NCBI GenBank assembly: GCA_002360555.1
Contig: DEQS01000069.1
Coordinates: 1-60,356 of the forward strand
DNA from: Chloracidobacterium sp. UBA3360
GTDB taxonomy: Bacteria > Acidobacteriota > Blastocatellia > Pyrinomonadales > Pyrinomonadaceae
Reading direction: 5' to 3'
Length of the DNA stretch: 60,356 bases
How positions within the stretch are numbered: position 1 is the stretch's first letter; the number at the start of each line of letters is the position of its first letter. A program made the translations under genes and the position numbers. Of this stretch, positions 8,579-17,746 are shown piece after piece. Below the pieces are notes generated by a model that worked only from the letters and a program-made list of their open reading frames with translations, searched no databases and was not told the DNA's origin.

Positions 8579-9157
8579 ATGATCAAATGCCCAACATGTA
8601 ATACGTCAAATCTCGACACATCGAGATTTTGTGACGAATGCGGGACCAGACTAGTAGCACCCCCGCAATTTACTGATCCGCAGCCACCGGCATATGTTCC
8701 ACCAGTTCAAGTGGAACCCGTGCCTCGTCCGGTAAGCGCGACTTCGGTCGATATACCTGCAGCGGTTTTTGCGTATGAAAACTCGCAAGATGTGCCGCAG
8801 GTCGTTAACGAACGTCCGGGAACAGCCCACGCGGTGCTTGTTATCGAACGCGGCGATTCACCGGGTACGGAATTCCGTCTTATCAATGACGATTCGACCA
8901 TCGGCCGCTGGGACGCGGATAATGGCGTTTTCCCGGATGTTGACCTCGATGCATTTGATTCGGATGCAAAAGTATCGAGGCGCCACGCTCGAATCCGCCG
9001 TAGTAACGGCTCGTATTATATCGAAGATCTTGGTTCCACAAATGGGACGTATCTGAATCGCGGCCGTCGTCTTTTGCCCGGTAATAGCGAGGTCTTGAAT
9101 GACGGTGACGAGGTTATCGTAGGTAAAACTTTCTTACGCTTTCAAGTAATGCACTGA
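8579..9157 (+). CDS. Zinc-ribbon FHA-domain protein
   Basis: About 192 residues. An N-terminal zinc ribbon (CPTCN and CDECG, within the first 25 residues), a Pro-rich linker, then a C-terminal FHA domain with the phosphothreonine-binding signature SRRHARI, LGSTNGTYLN and a closing 'NDGDEVIVG'. FHA domains bind phosphothreonine peptides, so it is a likely substrate or adaptor of the kinase encoded next. I chose ATG 8579 because the zinc ribbon begins right after it, as in the neighbouring kinase; an in-frame ATG at 8552 with a weak AGGG upstream would add nine residues. Its FHA closely resembles that of the next gene, including 'FPDVDL'. Confidence 0.88.
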   Translation: MIKCPTCNTSNLDTSRFCDECGTRLVAPPQFTDPQPPAYVPPVQVEPVPRPVSATSVDIPAAVFAYENSQDVPQVVNERPGTAHAVLVIERGDSPGTEFRLINDDSTIGRWDADNGVFPDVDLDAFDSDAKVSRRHARIRRSNGSYYIEDLGSTNGTYLNRGRRLLPGNSEVLNDGDEVIVGKTFLRFQVMH

Positions 9158-9188
9158 TCGGGACCGATCCAGAGTCCCCAAAATAGCA

Positions 9189-10862
9189 ATGACCTTGTGT
9201 CACGAATGCGGTGCAGAAACCGCCGAAAACGATCTAGCTTGTTCGCAATGCGGAGCCTCACTCGAGGCTCCGGTTATTGGCGACGTGGCTGAATTGTCCT
9301 TAGAAGCGGTGCCCGAAACTCCTGTCGAACAGGAACCAGAAGCCAATGAGATCGTTGCCGCAGAATCTGCTCCGGCCGAAGAAAAGATCATTACAAACGA
9401 CTTTGCCGACGACGAGCCTAATGCAACCAATGGCGGTGAAACGTCGAACGCAATAGCCGCCGACACCGCCCAAAAACGCCCGGGACTTAAAACTCTAGCC
9501 GAAGGCACTGTACTCAACGCCCGTTATCAGATCGTCCGAAAGATCGGCGGCGGCGGTATGGGGGCCGTCTATCTTGCTCTTGATAAAAACCTTAACGGCG
9601 TCGAGCGTGCCGTCAAGGAGATGGTGCATACGAGCATCGAAGAAGATCAACAGAAAAAGGCGATCGAAGATTTTCGTCGCGAATCAATGATACTTTCGAC
9701 GCTCGACCATCCTTCGATCCCTACGATCTACGATTATTTCTTTGACGAGGGTGAATCACGGTTTTACCTTGTGATGAAATACATTTCCGGGGGGGACCTT
9801 GCCGGACGTCTACGCACGACACCGGGCGGGCGTATCGACGAAAGGTTGGTAACTGAATGGGCGATTCAAGTGACAGACGTTCTTGCATATTTGCATGGAT
9901 TGCCCGAGACGATCGTCTATCGTGATCTTAAGCCGTCCAATATCATGCTCGATGGAGCGTCCGGCCGGGTAATGCTGATCGATTTCGGCATCGCCCGATC
10001 GATCGGGCAAAAGCAGGAAAAAGGCGTGACCGCGGTCGGCACAATGGGCTATGCCCCACCCGAACTGTTTAGCGGTAATGTCGAACCACGCTCTGATATT
10101 TACAGCCTTGGCTCGACCATGTTTCACTTGCTGACCGGGGCCGATCCGCAAAACAATCCTTTGCTGATCTTCGATTTTCAGAAAAACCCGCGTCCGAGAC
10201 AAATCAATCCGCAACTATCGGACCAGATGGAACGCATTCTGATGCGTGCGGTCGAATACAATGCGGACAGCCGTTTTTCCGGTGCCGACGAGATGCGTTA
10301 CTACCTGAAAGACCATCTTGAGAATCTCAAACGCGGTTCGGTCACCTTTGGTGTAACTGAAATACCGGCGGCCGTCAGCCTGACAAATCAGCGCGTCTTT
10401 TGCGGGTTTTGCGGCCAGCGGATCGTCGCATCAGATATGTTTTGTGCGTTTTGCGGTTCAAAACAGCCAATCGCACAGCAGGGCGTTCATTCTGAGATTT
10501 ATTCGCACTCATCGACAACGGCAAAGCTATTGATCGACGGCACCGGCGAGCTGGATCCGCCCTCGTTCGCGCTGGAAAAACCGGAAAATTTGCTTGGTCG
10601 TCGTGACCCGACCGCAAATATTTTCCCCGACGTCGATCTTTCGCGATTCGATCCGGACACTAAGATATCCAGACGCCACGCCCGCATCTGGCGGGACGGC
10701 GACAACTATTTGGTCGAGGATCTTGGTTCGTCAAACGGCACCATTGTGCAGAACGCCGCAAGTCACGAGCCGCATCGGCTACAGCCTCATCAGCCGCATG
10801 TGTTGGCTAACGGTGATGTGCTGAGGGTAGGCGATACGACATTGAGTTTTAGTGTAAATTAG
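9189..10862 (+). CDS. Ser/Thr protein kinase with zinc ribbons and C-terminal FHA domain
   Basis: A 557-residue kinase of the Hanks type. N-terminal zinc ribbon (CHECG, CSQCG), an acidic linker, kinase domain about residues 112-380: Gly loop GGGGMGAVY, Lys in AVKEM, catalytic loop YRDLKPSN (Tyr for the usual His), DFG in LIDFGIAR, and APPE. A second zinc ribbon (CGFCG, CAFCG) follows near residues 400-425, then an FHA domain (about 445-555) with SRRHARI and LGSSNGT. No membrane helix, so it is cytoplasmic, unlike PknB-type receptors. It is flanked by an FHA protein and a PP2C-type phosphatase, which suggests a local phospho-Thr circuit. Confidence 0.94.
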   Translation: MTLCHECGAETAENDLACSQCGASLEAPVIGDVAELSLEAVPETPVEQEPEANEIVAAESAPAEEKIITNDFADDEPNATNGGETSNAIAADTAQKRPGLKTLAEGTVLNARYQIVRKIGGGGMGAVYLALDKNLNGVERAVKEMVHTSIEEDQQKKAIEDFRRESMILSTLDHPSIPTIYDYFFDEGESRFYLVMKYISGGDLAGRLRTTPGGRIDERLVTEWAIQVTDVLAYLHGLPETIVYRDLKPSNIMLDGASGRVMLIDFGIARSIGQKQEKGVTAVGTMGYAPPELFSGNVEPRSDIYSLGSTMFHLLTGADPQNNPLLIFDFQKNPRPRQINPQLSDQMERILMRAVEYNADSRFSGADEMRYYLKDHLENLKRGSVTFGVTEIPAAVSLTNQRVFCGFCGQRIVASDMFCAFCGSKQPIAQQGVHSEIYSHSSTTAKLLIDGTGELDPPSFALEKPENLLGRRDPTANIFPDVDLSRFDPDTKISRRHARIWRDGDNYLVEDLGSSNGTIVQNAASHEPHRLQPHQPHVLANGDVLRVGDTTLSFSVN

Positions 10863-10871
10863 TTAATTTAT

Positions 10872-11360
10872 ATGGCTTCAACCGCTTCGAGCGTAGGCTC
10901 GTCATACAGATCTGAAAAGGTAGTCAATTTTACACCGATCGAACTACAGGCACCATTTTTCCTACGGTGCGCGGCTATTTTTATTGATTATATGGCGCTG
11001 CTGGCAATACCGGCGGGGTGGCTATTGATCGAAACTCTGCTAGGGGATGGTACTAAAGCAACCGTAGGCAAAACGGTCTGGATCATCGGAACTATTTTCT
11101 GGTTAGCGAATTTTCTGCTATTACCATTATTGCGCGGTCAGACCATAGGCAAAATGCTTACCGGCCTTACGATCGTTAATTTAGACGGCACTCGGGTCGG
11201 CATTGGCGGCATAATCCGACGCAATATCTTTGGGTATATCATTACTCTCGCGACCCTCGGGCTAGGTCTATTATTCGCTGCGGTAAATCCGAGCGGGCGG
11301 GCACTTCATGACATTATTGCGGGAACCATTGTAGTACATGGTCGTAAGAAACGGTTGTAA
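10872..11360 (+). CDS. RDD-family membrane protein
   Basis: A 162-residue protein with three or four membrane helices. The RDD hallmarks are visible: 'FFLRCAAIFIDYMALL' at the first helix (Arg, Asp), 'GQTIGKMLTGLTIV' in the middle and 'ALHDIIAGTIVV' at the end. RDD proteins have been tied to transport in a few bacteria but most are unassigned. It sits nine bases after the kinase and six before the phosphatase, so it is in the same transcript and is a plausible kinase target or membrane output. Confidence 0.88.
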   Translation: MASTASSVGSSYRSEKVVNFTPIELQAPFFLRCAAIFIDYMALLAIPAGWLLIETLLGDGTKATVGKTVWIIGTIFWLANFLLLPLLRGQTIGKMLTGLTIVNLDGTRVGIGGIIRRNIFGYIITLATLGLGLLFAAVNPSGRALHDIIAGTIVVHGRKKRL

Positions 11361-11366
11361 TCAATT

Positions 11367-13025
11367 ATGGCTCATCTTTTGGTAACACATCCAAATGGCA
11401 CGACGGAGACTGTTCCTCTGTCCCGTCTCCGCACAACCATTGGGCGCTCAGCCCGCAGCGACGTATGTATTCCCGATGCGTTCGCGTCGAGGTTGCACGC
11501 TGAGGTTCGGCAAGAGGGCGACTCTTTTTGGATATCAGACCTTGGTTCGGCAAACGGCACAAAGCTCAACGGAGCTCTGCTGAGCATCCCGATCCCGTTG
11601 CATCAGGGCGGCGAGATACAGATCGGCGAAACAAAGATAACATTTGACGATGGCGGACAAATTTCAAAGAGCATCAGCTCGACGCTGATCGCTGATGCAA
11701 CCGAGGCACTCGACCCGTCCAATACAATTTCGTTTTCTATTCGTAAGCATCAAACGGCCGAAATACTTGATTCATCCCTTTCGAGCCGCACCGATCTGCT
11801 CGGACTAATCAGTAAAGTCGGGGTCGCTTTGCTGTCATCCAGCGGGCTCGATGAAACTCTCAATCAGGTCGCGTCCCTTGTATTCGAGGCCGTACCCGCT
11901 GAGCGTGTCATCATAATGCTTCGCGACGAAAAGACCAAAGACGGCATGCAGATCAAAGTCGCCCGGGTTCGCGGCGAGGATGAACAGATCGCCGAGGTTC
12001 GTATTAGCCGGGCGATCATGACGGAGGTAATGGAGAACGGCAAATCCGTCCTTACCTCCGATGCTCAGCAAGATCCCCGATTTGCCAGCCAGACGATTGT
12101 TTTGCAGGGCATTAGATCAGTTTTGGCAGTGCCATTATGTGTAGACGAAAGGCATGTTTTCGGGTTGATCTACGCCGATTCACCAACAAATACGAATACA
12201 TTTTCCAGCGAGCATCTCGATATTCTAACGACGCTCGCGTCGGTCGCATCTATCCGTGTCGAAAATGCGAGCCTGCTCGACGAACGTATCAACCGCGAGA
12301 GAATGGAGAGGGAACTCGAGCTCGCAACCGAGATCCAGCAGCGTTTCCAACCCGAAGGCCCCCCCACTGTCGAAGGATACGATTTTCAGGGTATATCTTT
12401 CTCGTGTTACGAGATCGGCGGCGACTACTACGATTTCATCCCGCGACATGACGGCAAAATGCTCGTCGCTCTCGGAGACGTGTCGGGCAAGGGAACTTCG
12501 GCTTCGTTGCTGATGTCGAGCCTACACGCGGCTGTGCACGGTCAGGTTGCGGCAAAAACGCCGTTGGTGCAATTAGTGACCTCGGTCAATGAATACTTGA
12601 CCGAAAACACCCCTGGCAATCGTTTTATCACTTTCTTTGTGACCGAGCTCGACCCGGCTACGGGTGAGCTGACCTTTATCAACGCCGGTCACAATCCGGC
12701 CCTTATCGGCAGGGCCGATGGCACGATCGAGCAGCTCGATTCCAGCGGCTTGCCGCTTGGGCTGATGGGTTTTGCAGAATACGAGGTCGGCAAGGCTCAA
12801 CTAAATTCCGGCGATGTCCTTTTTATTTACTCTGACGGTGTATCTGAGGCAAATAATCTTGCCGAGGACGAGTTTGGTATGGATCGTCTGATTCAGGTTA
12901 TCAGTGCCAATGTCGGCCGGTCTGCCAGTGGCATCCGCGACAAGGTTGAGTCCGCTCTTTCAGATTTCACCGGAACCGCCGCTCCAAACGACGACATCAC
13001 TCTCGTAATCGTTAAAAAGCTCTAA
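11367..13025 (+). CDS. FHA-GAF-PP2C (SpoIIE/RsbU-type) phosphatase
   Basis: A 552-residue cytoplasmic protein. FHA domain (about residues 20-95) with SRLHAEVRQ and LGSANGTKLNG; GAF domain (about 145-310); a short coiled stretch 'RINRERMERELELATEIQQ' and the SpoIIE-type PP2C domain (about 330-550) with metal-binding Asp residues in GGDYYDF and LGDVSGKG and a further SDGV motif. Enzymes of this type dephosphorylate Ser/Thr on anti-sigma antagonists or kinase substrates. The FHA could tether it to the kinase encoded two genes upstream. It closes the kinase half of the cluster. Confidence 0.93.
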   Translation: MAHLLVTHPNGTTETVPLSRLRTTIGRSARSDVCIPDAFASRLHAEVRQEGDSFWISDLGSANGTKLNGALLSIPIPLHQGGEIQIGETKITFDDGGQISKSISSTLIADATEALDPSNTISFSIRKHQTAEILDSSLSSRTDLLGLISKVGVALLSSSGLDETLNQVASLVFEAVPAERVIIMLRDEKTKDGMQIKVARVRGEDEQIAEVRISRAIMTEVMENGKSVLTSDAQQDPRFASQTIVLQGIRSVLAVPLCVDERHVFGLIYADSPTNTNTFSSEHLDILTTLASVASIRVENASLLDERINRERMERELELATEIQQRFQPEGPPTVEGYDFQGISFSCYEIGGDYYDFIPRHDGKMLVALGDVSGKGTSASLLMSSLHAAVHGQVAAKTPLVQLVTSVNEYLTENTPGNRFITFFVTELDPATGELTFINAGHNPALIGRADGTIEQLDSSGLPLGLMGFAEYEVGKAQLNSGDVLFIYSDGVSEANNLAEDEFGMDRLIQVISANVGRSASGIRDKVESALSDFTGTAAPNDDITLVIVKKL

Positions 13026-13042
13026 GCAACTGTTAAAACTTG

Positions 13043-13072
13043 TTGACCTCTTCGCATCGGATTAGGTAAAAT
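13043..13072 (+). promoter_or_regulatory. Candidate promoter of the HD-GYP gene
   Basis: TTGACC (13043-13048) and TAAAAT (13067-13072) lie 18 bases apart in the 80-base gap before the HD-GYP gene. This would give the HD-GYP/zinc-finger pair its own start in addition to read-through from the cluster. Confidence 0.5.
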
Positions 13073-13105
13073 TGCTATTGGCGACTCCCAGACGCCTCCC
13101 CACCG

Positions 13106-14920
13106 ATGCCTACCATTAAAAAGAGAGTCAGTCTCATCATATTTGTGATTGCCACGCTCCTGCTCGTCGGGCTGGTGCCGCTTGTCCTGACAGGCTGGTT
13201 TTTGTCCGACAAAAGCGGCCGCGAACTGCGCTCCGCCGAAAACCGCTATCAAATACAGCTCGTACAGGAAAAGGCCCGTCAGATCGAAATGTTTGGCCGC
13301 CGCTGGACATCTATTGTATCTAGTCTTTCCACCGCGCTTGAGCTTTCGCACGATCCGCTCGTGATTTCGTCTGCCCAAACCGAGGCAAAACTTGCGTCAA
13401 TCCTACGCGAAAATCCCGATCTCGTGGCCCTGTACGTAAAGCCCGCAAATGCAGATTCGTTCTCAGTTTTCCGTGCCGAAGCTCTCAGCCGCGACGATGT
13501 CGAGAGCATCGCCGCCGAGATGTCCGCTGTACAAACAAAAGCTAAGATCTCCGTCGGCGAGCCGCGAAAGATGACTGCAAACGGCCAGTCGATCATGCCA
13601 TTTGCGACCCGGGTCAACATCGACGGCGTAATCGCCGCCGACATTGTCGCGGTTGCCTCGCTCCAATCGATCTCGCAAAGCGTCGTGGGGATAAACTCGA
13701 CCAAGGAGGCCGATCTTTGGAATGCCGGTTTACCGATCATCTTTGTCGTCGACCAGTCGGGCGAAGCTCTTTTTCACTCCGATGCTTCGCTCACTGCGTC
13801 GCGAAAGCCGATGGGCGATCTTAAGATCGTGCAGGAATGGCTTGAGTCGGGCTTGCAAGTTCAATCCGCGCTCGTGCCGTTTGCGGCAAGTTACGACGGC
13901 AAAAGCCACGATATGATCGGCGCATACTCGACCGCAAGCGTCGCCGACGGTTACAACGTCGGTGTCATCGCGATGCAGGATGAAAAACACGCCCTCGCGT
14001 CCGTTGGTGAAATGCGGACGCAAACGTGGCTTATCAGCATGGCGTTCGCGGTGTTTGCACTCGGAGCCGGGCTTTTCCTCTCCCGCTTTATGACGACGCC
14101 GCTTTTGCGGCTCGTCGGTGCCGCTAAACAGATCGCCGGTGGTGACTTTTCGGCTCGTGTCGAAACGGAGAATATCACTGAGATCGGCACGCTTGCAGAG
14201 ACTTTTAACATGATGGGCGGAAAGATCGAGGATCAGATCGCCAATCTCGCAAAGGCCGCCGAAGAGAACCGCGAGTTATTTGTCGGCACGGTCAAGGCTC
14301 TGTCTGCCGCTATTGACGGCAAGGATAAATACACACGCGGCCATTCGGAACGCGTCGCCCGCATCTCGGTCGCTATCGGAAAACGGATGGGCATGCCCGC
14401 AGATGAGCTTGAGACGCTGCGAATCAGCGCTTTGCTCCACGATGTCGGCAAGATCGCCGTCGATGACGCCATTCTCAAAAAGCCCGCCGCTCTGACGGAA
14501 GAAGAGTTTGAGATCATGAAGACCCACCCGATGAAGGGCTACAAGATCATGTCGCAGATCCCCGCGATGAAACCCTACCTGCCGGGCATGGTCATGCACC
14601 ACGAAATGGTCAACGGCAAAGGCTATCCAAAAGGCCTGACCGGCGACCAGATCCCGCTGCAGGCAAAGATCGTATCCGTCGCCGACACGTTTGACGCGAT
14701 GACGATCGACCGTCCTTATTCCAAAGGAATGGAGCTACAACCCGCTCTCGAACGCCTCCGATCGTTCGTCGGTACGCGTTACCAATCGGATGTCGTCGAG
14801 GCTCTTGTTGACGCCTGCAACGCCGGCGAGGTCGCTAACGGCATCGTCCGCCAGCTTGCTGAAAAGCGGGCCGCTGAATCCGTCGCCGACGACGATGTTG
14901 TCCTGGAGCTCGTTGCCTAA
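13106..14920 (+). CDS. Membrane receptor with HAMP and HD-GYP phosphodiesterase domains
   Basis: 604 residues: membrane helix (about 8-30), a periplasmic sensor of about 270 residues (Cache-like by layout), a second helix (about 305-325), HAMP (about 328-385) and HD-GYP (about 395-575). The HD motif HDVGK, GHSERV, the 'THP' His and MHHE are kept, so the metal site looks intact. The GYP motif reads HHEMVNGKGYP; the usual Asp of HHExxDGxGYP is Asn. HD-GYP enzymes hydrolyse cyclic di-GMP (or cGAMP in some). It lies directly downstream of the kinase/phosphatase genes. Confidence 0.9.
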   Translation: MPTIKKRVSLIIFVIATLLLVGLVPLVLTGWFLSDKSGRELRSAENRYQIQLVQEKARQIEMFGRRWTSIVSSLSTALELSHDPLVISSAQTEAKLASILRENPDLVALYVKPANADSFSVFRAEALSRDDVESIAAEMSAVQTKAKISVGEPRKMTANGQSIMPFATRVNIDGVIAADIVAVASLQSISQSVVGINSTKEADLWNAGLPIIFVVDQSGEALFHSDASLTASRKPMGDLKIVQEWLESGLQVQSALVPFAASYDGKSHDMIGAYSTASVADGYNVGVIAMQDEKHALASVGEMRTQTWLISMAFAVFALGAGLFLSRFMTTPLLRLVGAAKQIAGGDFSARVETENITEIGTLAETFNMMGGKIEDQIANLAKAAEENRELFVGTVKALSAAIDGKDKYTRGHSERVARISVAIGKRMGMPADELETLRISALLHDVGKIAVDDAILKKPAALTEEEFEIMKTHPMKGYKIMSQIPAMKPYLPGMVMHHEMVNGKGYPKGLTGDQIPLQAKIVSVADTFDAMTIDRPYSKGMELQPALERLRSFVGTRYQSDVVEALVDACNAGEVANGIVRQLAEKRAAESVADDDVVLELVA

Positions 14921-14926
14921 CCGCGT

Positions 14927-16552
14927 ATGGACGTTGAGACCAACAACGAGATCTGGCAGGTCGAAAGCGGCGGTGACGTCGTCGAGACGAACTTTGACGA
15001 GATGGCCGCGTGGATCGCCAGTGGCTCTTTGCTCAGAATTGACCGCGTCCGCAAAGGCGATCTTCGCTGGATCGAAGCCGGTAAGGTTCCCTCGCTGGTC
15101 GAATTCTTTAACGCCAAAGATGCCGACGCTCCCGCCGATCCAGTCATCACGACCACGCATATCGAAAGGCTCGGCGTGTCAGAACCGCCTCCGTCTGCGG
15201 GCGGCCAGCATGTTGGCGTAAACCCGACATTCGGCACGCAGCCCGACACAACCGCCAATGTTTGCTCCGTCCACACCGATGCTCCGGCGGCGTATTGCTG
15301 CGAGACTTGCCTTAGCCAATTCTGCAAAGCCTGCCCGACCGGCTACGGATCGAACGTGAAGATCTGCCCGTTTTGCGGGGCAATGTGCCGTTCGCTGGCC
15401 GCACCTGTTAAAGAAAGGGATCAACGTGAAAACCGTATCAACGCCGCTTTGCAAGAGGGTTTTGGCTTTGCCGATTTTGGCCGCGCACTCGCGTTTCCTT
15501 TCAAGTTCAAAGCGAGCCTCGTCATGGGTGCGATCATGTTCATGCTATTTAGCATCGGGCAAGGCGTTGCGGGGTTCGGCGGGGTCTTTATGATGTTTGG
15601 GGCGTTGATCAGCTTTATGATGGCGAACACGCTCTCGTTTGGCATCATGGCGAACACTGTCGAAAACTTCTCCCAAGGCAAACTTGACGAAAATTTCATG
15701 CCGTCGTTTGACGATTTCTCGATCTGGGACGACGTTGTGCATCCGTTCTTCCTTAGCATCGGCGTGTATCTGTCCTCGTTCGGGCCATTTATTGCGGTTG
15801 TACTCGTAGCGGTGTTTCTCGTCGTCGGTTCGGTAAACAGAGAAATGAACGCCGCCCAGTCCGACGCGGCCCGCATCGTGAGCCCGGAGCTGCCCTACGC
15901 CGCCAAAGCCGCAAATCAAAGCGAGCAAGTGCGTGCGATGGTAAATCGTACGGCCGAGTTTCAAAAGCGCCGAGTCGAACAAGTTGAAAAAGGGCAGATC
16001 GAGCCCGGGCAGATGCCGGACATGAGCGGTGTCGCTGATCCCGGCGAACAAGATTTCGATCAGCTAAACAAATACATCGCCGAGCAGAAAAAAGCCCAGC
16101 TCGAATCCGCCGTCGGCAAGACGCCCGAGACCATTGCGAAAGAACGCGAAGCGATGTTCAAACAGGTAATGGGGTACGGAGCTTTATTTCTCATCATCGG
16201 CGGGATTTCGCTGCTGTGGGGTATATTTTATTTCCCGGCGGCGTGTGCGGTCGCGGGATATACACGGTCGTTCATGGCGACAATGAATCCGACCGTCGGC
16301 ATCGACACCATCCGCCGTCTGGGCGGTTCGTACATCAAGGTCCTGTTAATGACATTTGTCCTCATGCTCGCCTCCGGTGCAGTCGGAGCGTTTTTCGGAG
16401 CGATATTTTACCAATTCGACATGCCCGGCGTCGGCAATCTCCCCGCCAAAGCCCTCAGCAGCCTCTTCGGTTTCTACATCACCGTCGTCTTCTCATGCGT
16501 CCTCGGCTACGCGTTGTTTAAGAATTCGGATAAGTTGAAGTTGTTTGGATAA
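14927..16552 (+). CDS. GYF-like/zinc-finger membrane protein of unknown function
   Basis: 541 residues in three parts. Residues 1-65 resemble the GYF_2/DUF4339 type ('WQVESGG...', 'GSLLRIDRVRKGDLRW'). Residues 105-150 hold a Cys/His-rich B-box-like zinc module (CSVH, CCETC, CKAC, CPFCGAMC). From about 170 on there are five or six membrane helices, with a long charged Gln/Glu-rich loop (about 305-405) between helices. It starts six bases after the HD-GYP gene. The combination suggests a membrane protein with a cytoplasmic sensing head, but I cannot give a function. Confidence 0.75.
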   Translation: MDVETNNEIWQVESGGDVVETNFDEMAAWIASGSLLRIDRVRKGDLRWIEAGKVPSLVEFFNAKDADAPADPVITTTHIERLGVSEPPPSAGGQHVGVNPTFGTQPDTTANVCSVHTDAPAAYCCETCLSQFCKACPTGYGSNVKICPFCGAMCRSLAAPVKERDQRENRINAALQEGFGFADFGRALAFPFKFKASLVMGAIMFMLFSIGQGVAGFGGVFMMFGALISFMMANTLSFGIMANTVENFSQGKLDENFMPSFDDFSIWDDVVHPFFLSIGVYLSSFGPFIAVVLVAVFLVVGSVNREMNAAQSDAARIVSPELPYAAKAANQSEQVRAMVNRTAEFQKRRVEQVEKGQIEPGQMPDMSGVADPGEQDFDQLNKYIAEQKKAQLESAVGKTPETIAKEREAMFKQVMGYGALFLIIGGISLLWGIFYFPAACAVAGYTRSFMATMNPTVGIDTIRRLGGSYIKVLLMTFVLMLASGAVGAFFGAIFYQFDMPGVGNLPAKALSSLFGFYITVVFSCVLGYALFKNSDKLKLFG

Positions 16553-16562
16553 GACAAAGATA

Positions 16563-16645
16563 TTTAGCCACGAATTAACACGAATGGACACGAATAAGAA
16601 TCCTGATATCCGATTCGTGTAAATTCGTGTCCATTCGTGGCTAAA
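16563..16645. repeat. Palindromic repeat of the ACGAAT family, copy 1
   Basis: Two 33-base arms (16563-16595 and 16613-16645) form an inverted repeat around a 17-base loop. Each arm is built of 10-base units with core CACGAAT; the two middle units differ between arms (TTAA versus GGA spacing). It fills the gap between two convergent genes, where the hairpin may also end transcription. A second copy of the same family lies at 32925-33001. Confidence 0.88.
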
Positions 16646-16650
16646 AATTC

Positions 16651-17349
16651 TTACGCTACCGTCACCGCATACTCAGGTGACCACGACCCGTATTCGTCGT
16701 TTTTCTTGATGAATATGGCGCGGATGCGGCCGTTTTCGGGTTCGCCGGGGGTTGCGGGTGTGATGGTAAATTCGGCGGGCAGCTTTGTTACAAAGGCCGC
16801 GATGTTCCACGTCGTCGATCCGGCTCGCTGATACTCGATCCGCATCGCGTCCATGCCTTGCATCGAACCTGCCGCGATCACCTTGTATCCGGCTTCGGTC
16901 GATATTTTCAGGCTCGGGACGGTTTCTGCCTCAAGCAGCTTTTCAGTTTCGGGTGCGACTATCATCAGGTCTTCGCCGATGGCCTTGGTATAGCCCGGCG
17001 AAGCGACGATCAGCTCGCGAAACTCACGAAACTCCGTGATTATCCCGATAAAACTATCCGTCACGGCTGTGTAAGTCGGAAACGTCGGCGGAGCCGGAGC
17101 CGCGTCGCCGGTCGGCCTGCCGTAAAAAATATTATCCCGCCATTCGACAAGCGATTCGGTCGTCGCCCGCGACTGCGCGACGTAGTTATAGACAGCGATA
17201 AACTCGGCACAGATCAATTCGATCCTGTCCACCTGCGCCGCTGTGATCGGCAAGATGGATTTGTAACCGTCTATCTTAACGCCGACATTTTGAAACATCA
17301 CTAATAGATCCGCCAAACGTTTTGGCAGCCAGTTTCGTGTGATTGACAT
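16651..17349 (-). CDS. Hypothetical protein, C-terminal fibronectin-like domain; neighbour of 21-bp array
   Basis: A 232-residue soluble protein without signal peptide. Residues 1-105 are alpha-helical in character and begin MSITRNWLPKRLADLL; the rest (about 130-232) looks like a beta-sandwich, ending in 'RIRAIFIKKNDEYGSWSPEY', which is reminiscent of fibronectin type III strands. ATG 17349 has GAGG eight bases upstream; the frame stays open upstream to 17488 but without ATG. A 189-bp array of 21-bp repeats begins about 150 bases 5' of the start. A fragment at 31581-31685 resembles its last 30 residues and also lies next to such an array. Function unknown. Confidence 0.75.
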   Translation of the reverse strand: MSITRNWLPKRLADLLVMFQNVGVKIDGYKSILPITAAQVDRIELICAEFIAVYNYVAQSRATTESLVEWRDNIFYGRPTGDAAPAPPTFPTYTAVTDSFIGIITEFREFRELIVASPGYTKAIGEDLMIVAPETEKLLEAETVPSLKISTEAGYKVIAAGSMQGMDAMRIEYQRAGSTTWNIAAFVTKLPAEFTITPATPGEPENGRIRAIFIKKNDEYGSWSPEYAVTVA

Positions 17350-17502
17350 ATTTGTAACCTCATCTGAGTGATTTAGAGCCGTGGCGGCTCGCTCAAATAA
17401 GGTTCCGGTCAGGGGGAAAGACGTAGAAATTAGCTTCGGCGTACTGTCTGGGCCATTTGGCGATAAAGCTGCCGCGTCCCGTGCATGATCTTATTCATTC
17501 GC

Positions 17503-17691
17503 ACATCTTTCTGGATGAATCAGACACATATCTGGATGCCTCAGACACAAAAATATTTTGTTCAGATACGTGTCTGAATCATTCGGAAACGCGTCTGACC
17601 GGTTCAGACACATGTCTGAGCCATTCAGATTTGTGACTGAATGAAATATCCAGTCGTCTGAACGGTTCGGAAGTGCGTCTGCGTATTTCGG
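17503..17691 (-). repeat. 21-bp degenerate tandem repeat array A (9 units)
   Basis: Exactly nine 21-base units in register. On the minus strand the consensus is CTGAAYnrTTCAGACrYGTnt; its core TTCAGAC recurs at the same place in most units, and unit 17566-17586-like copies deviate most. The units are multiples of seven codons, so one minus-strand frame reads as heptapeptides such as LNGSDMC, LNRSDAF and PNDSDTY. No spacers exist between units. It lies in the 397-base gap between a hypothetical gene and an exported-protein gene; besides the array I see no gene there. A similar array is at 31683-31892. Confidence 0.88.
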
Positions 17692-17746
17692 CAAGATCAC
17701 TAAATGAATTGTCGTTATTAATATTGTTGGAAACGATAGCGACTTC

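Noticed and set aside
17503..17691. CRISPR array
   Set aside because: Units are contiguous 21-mers without spacers, and no cas gene is near; the same holds for 31683-31892.
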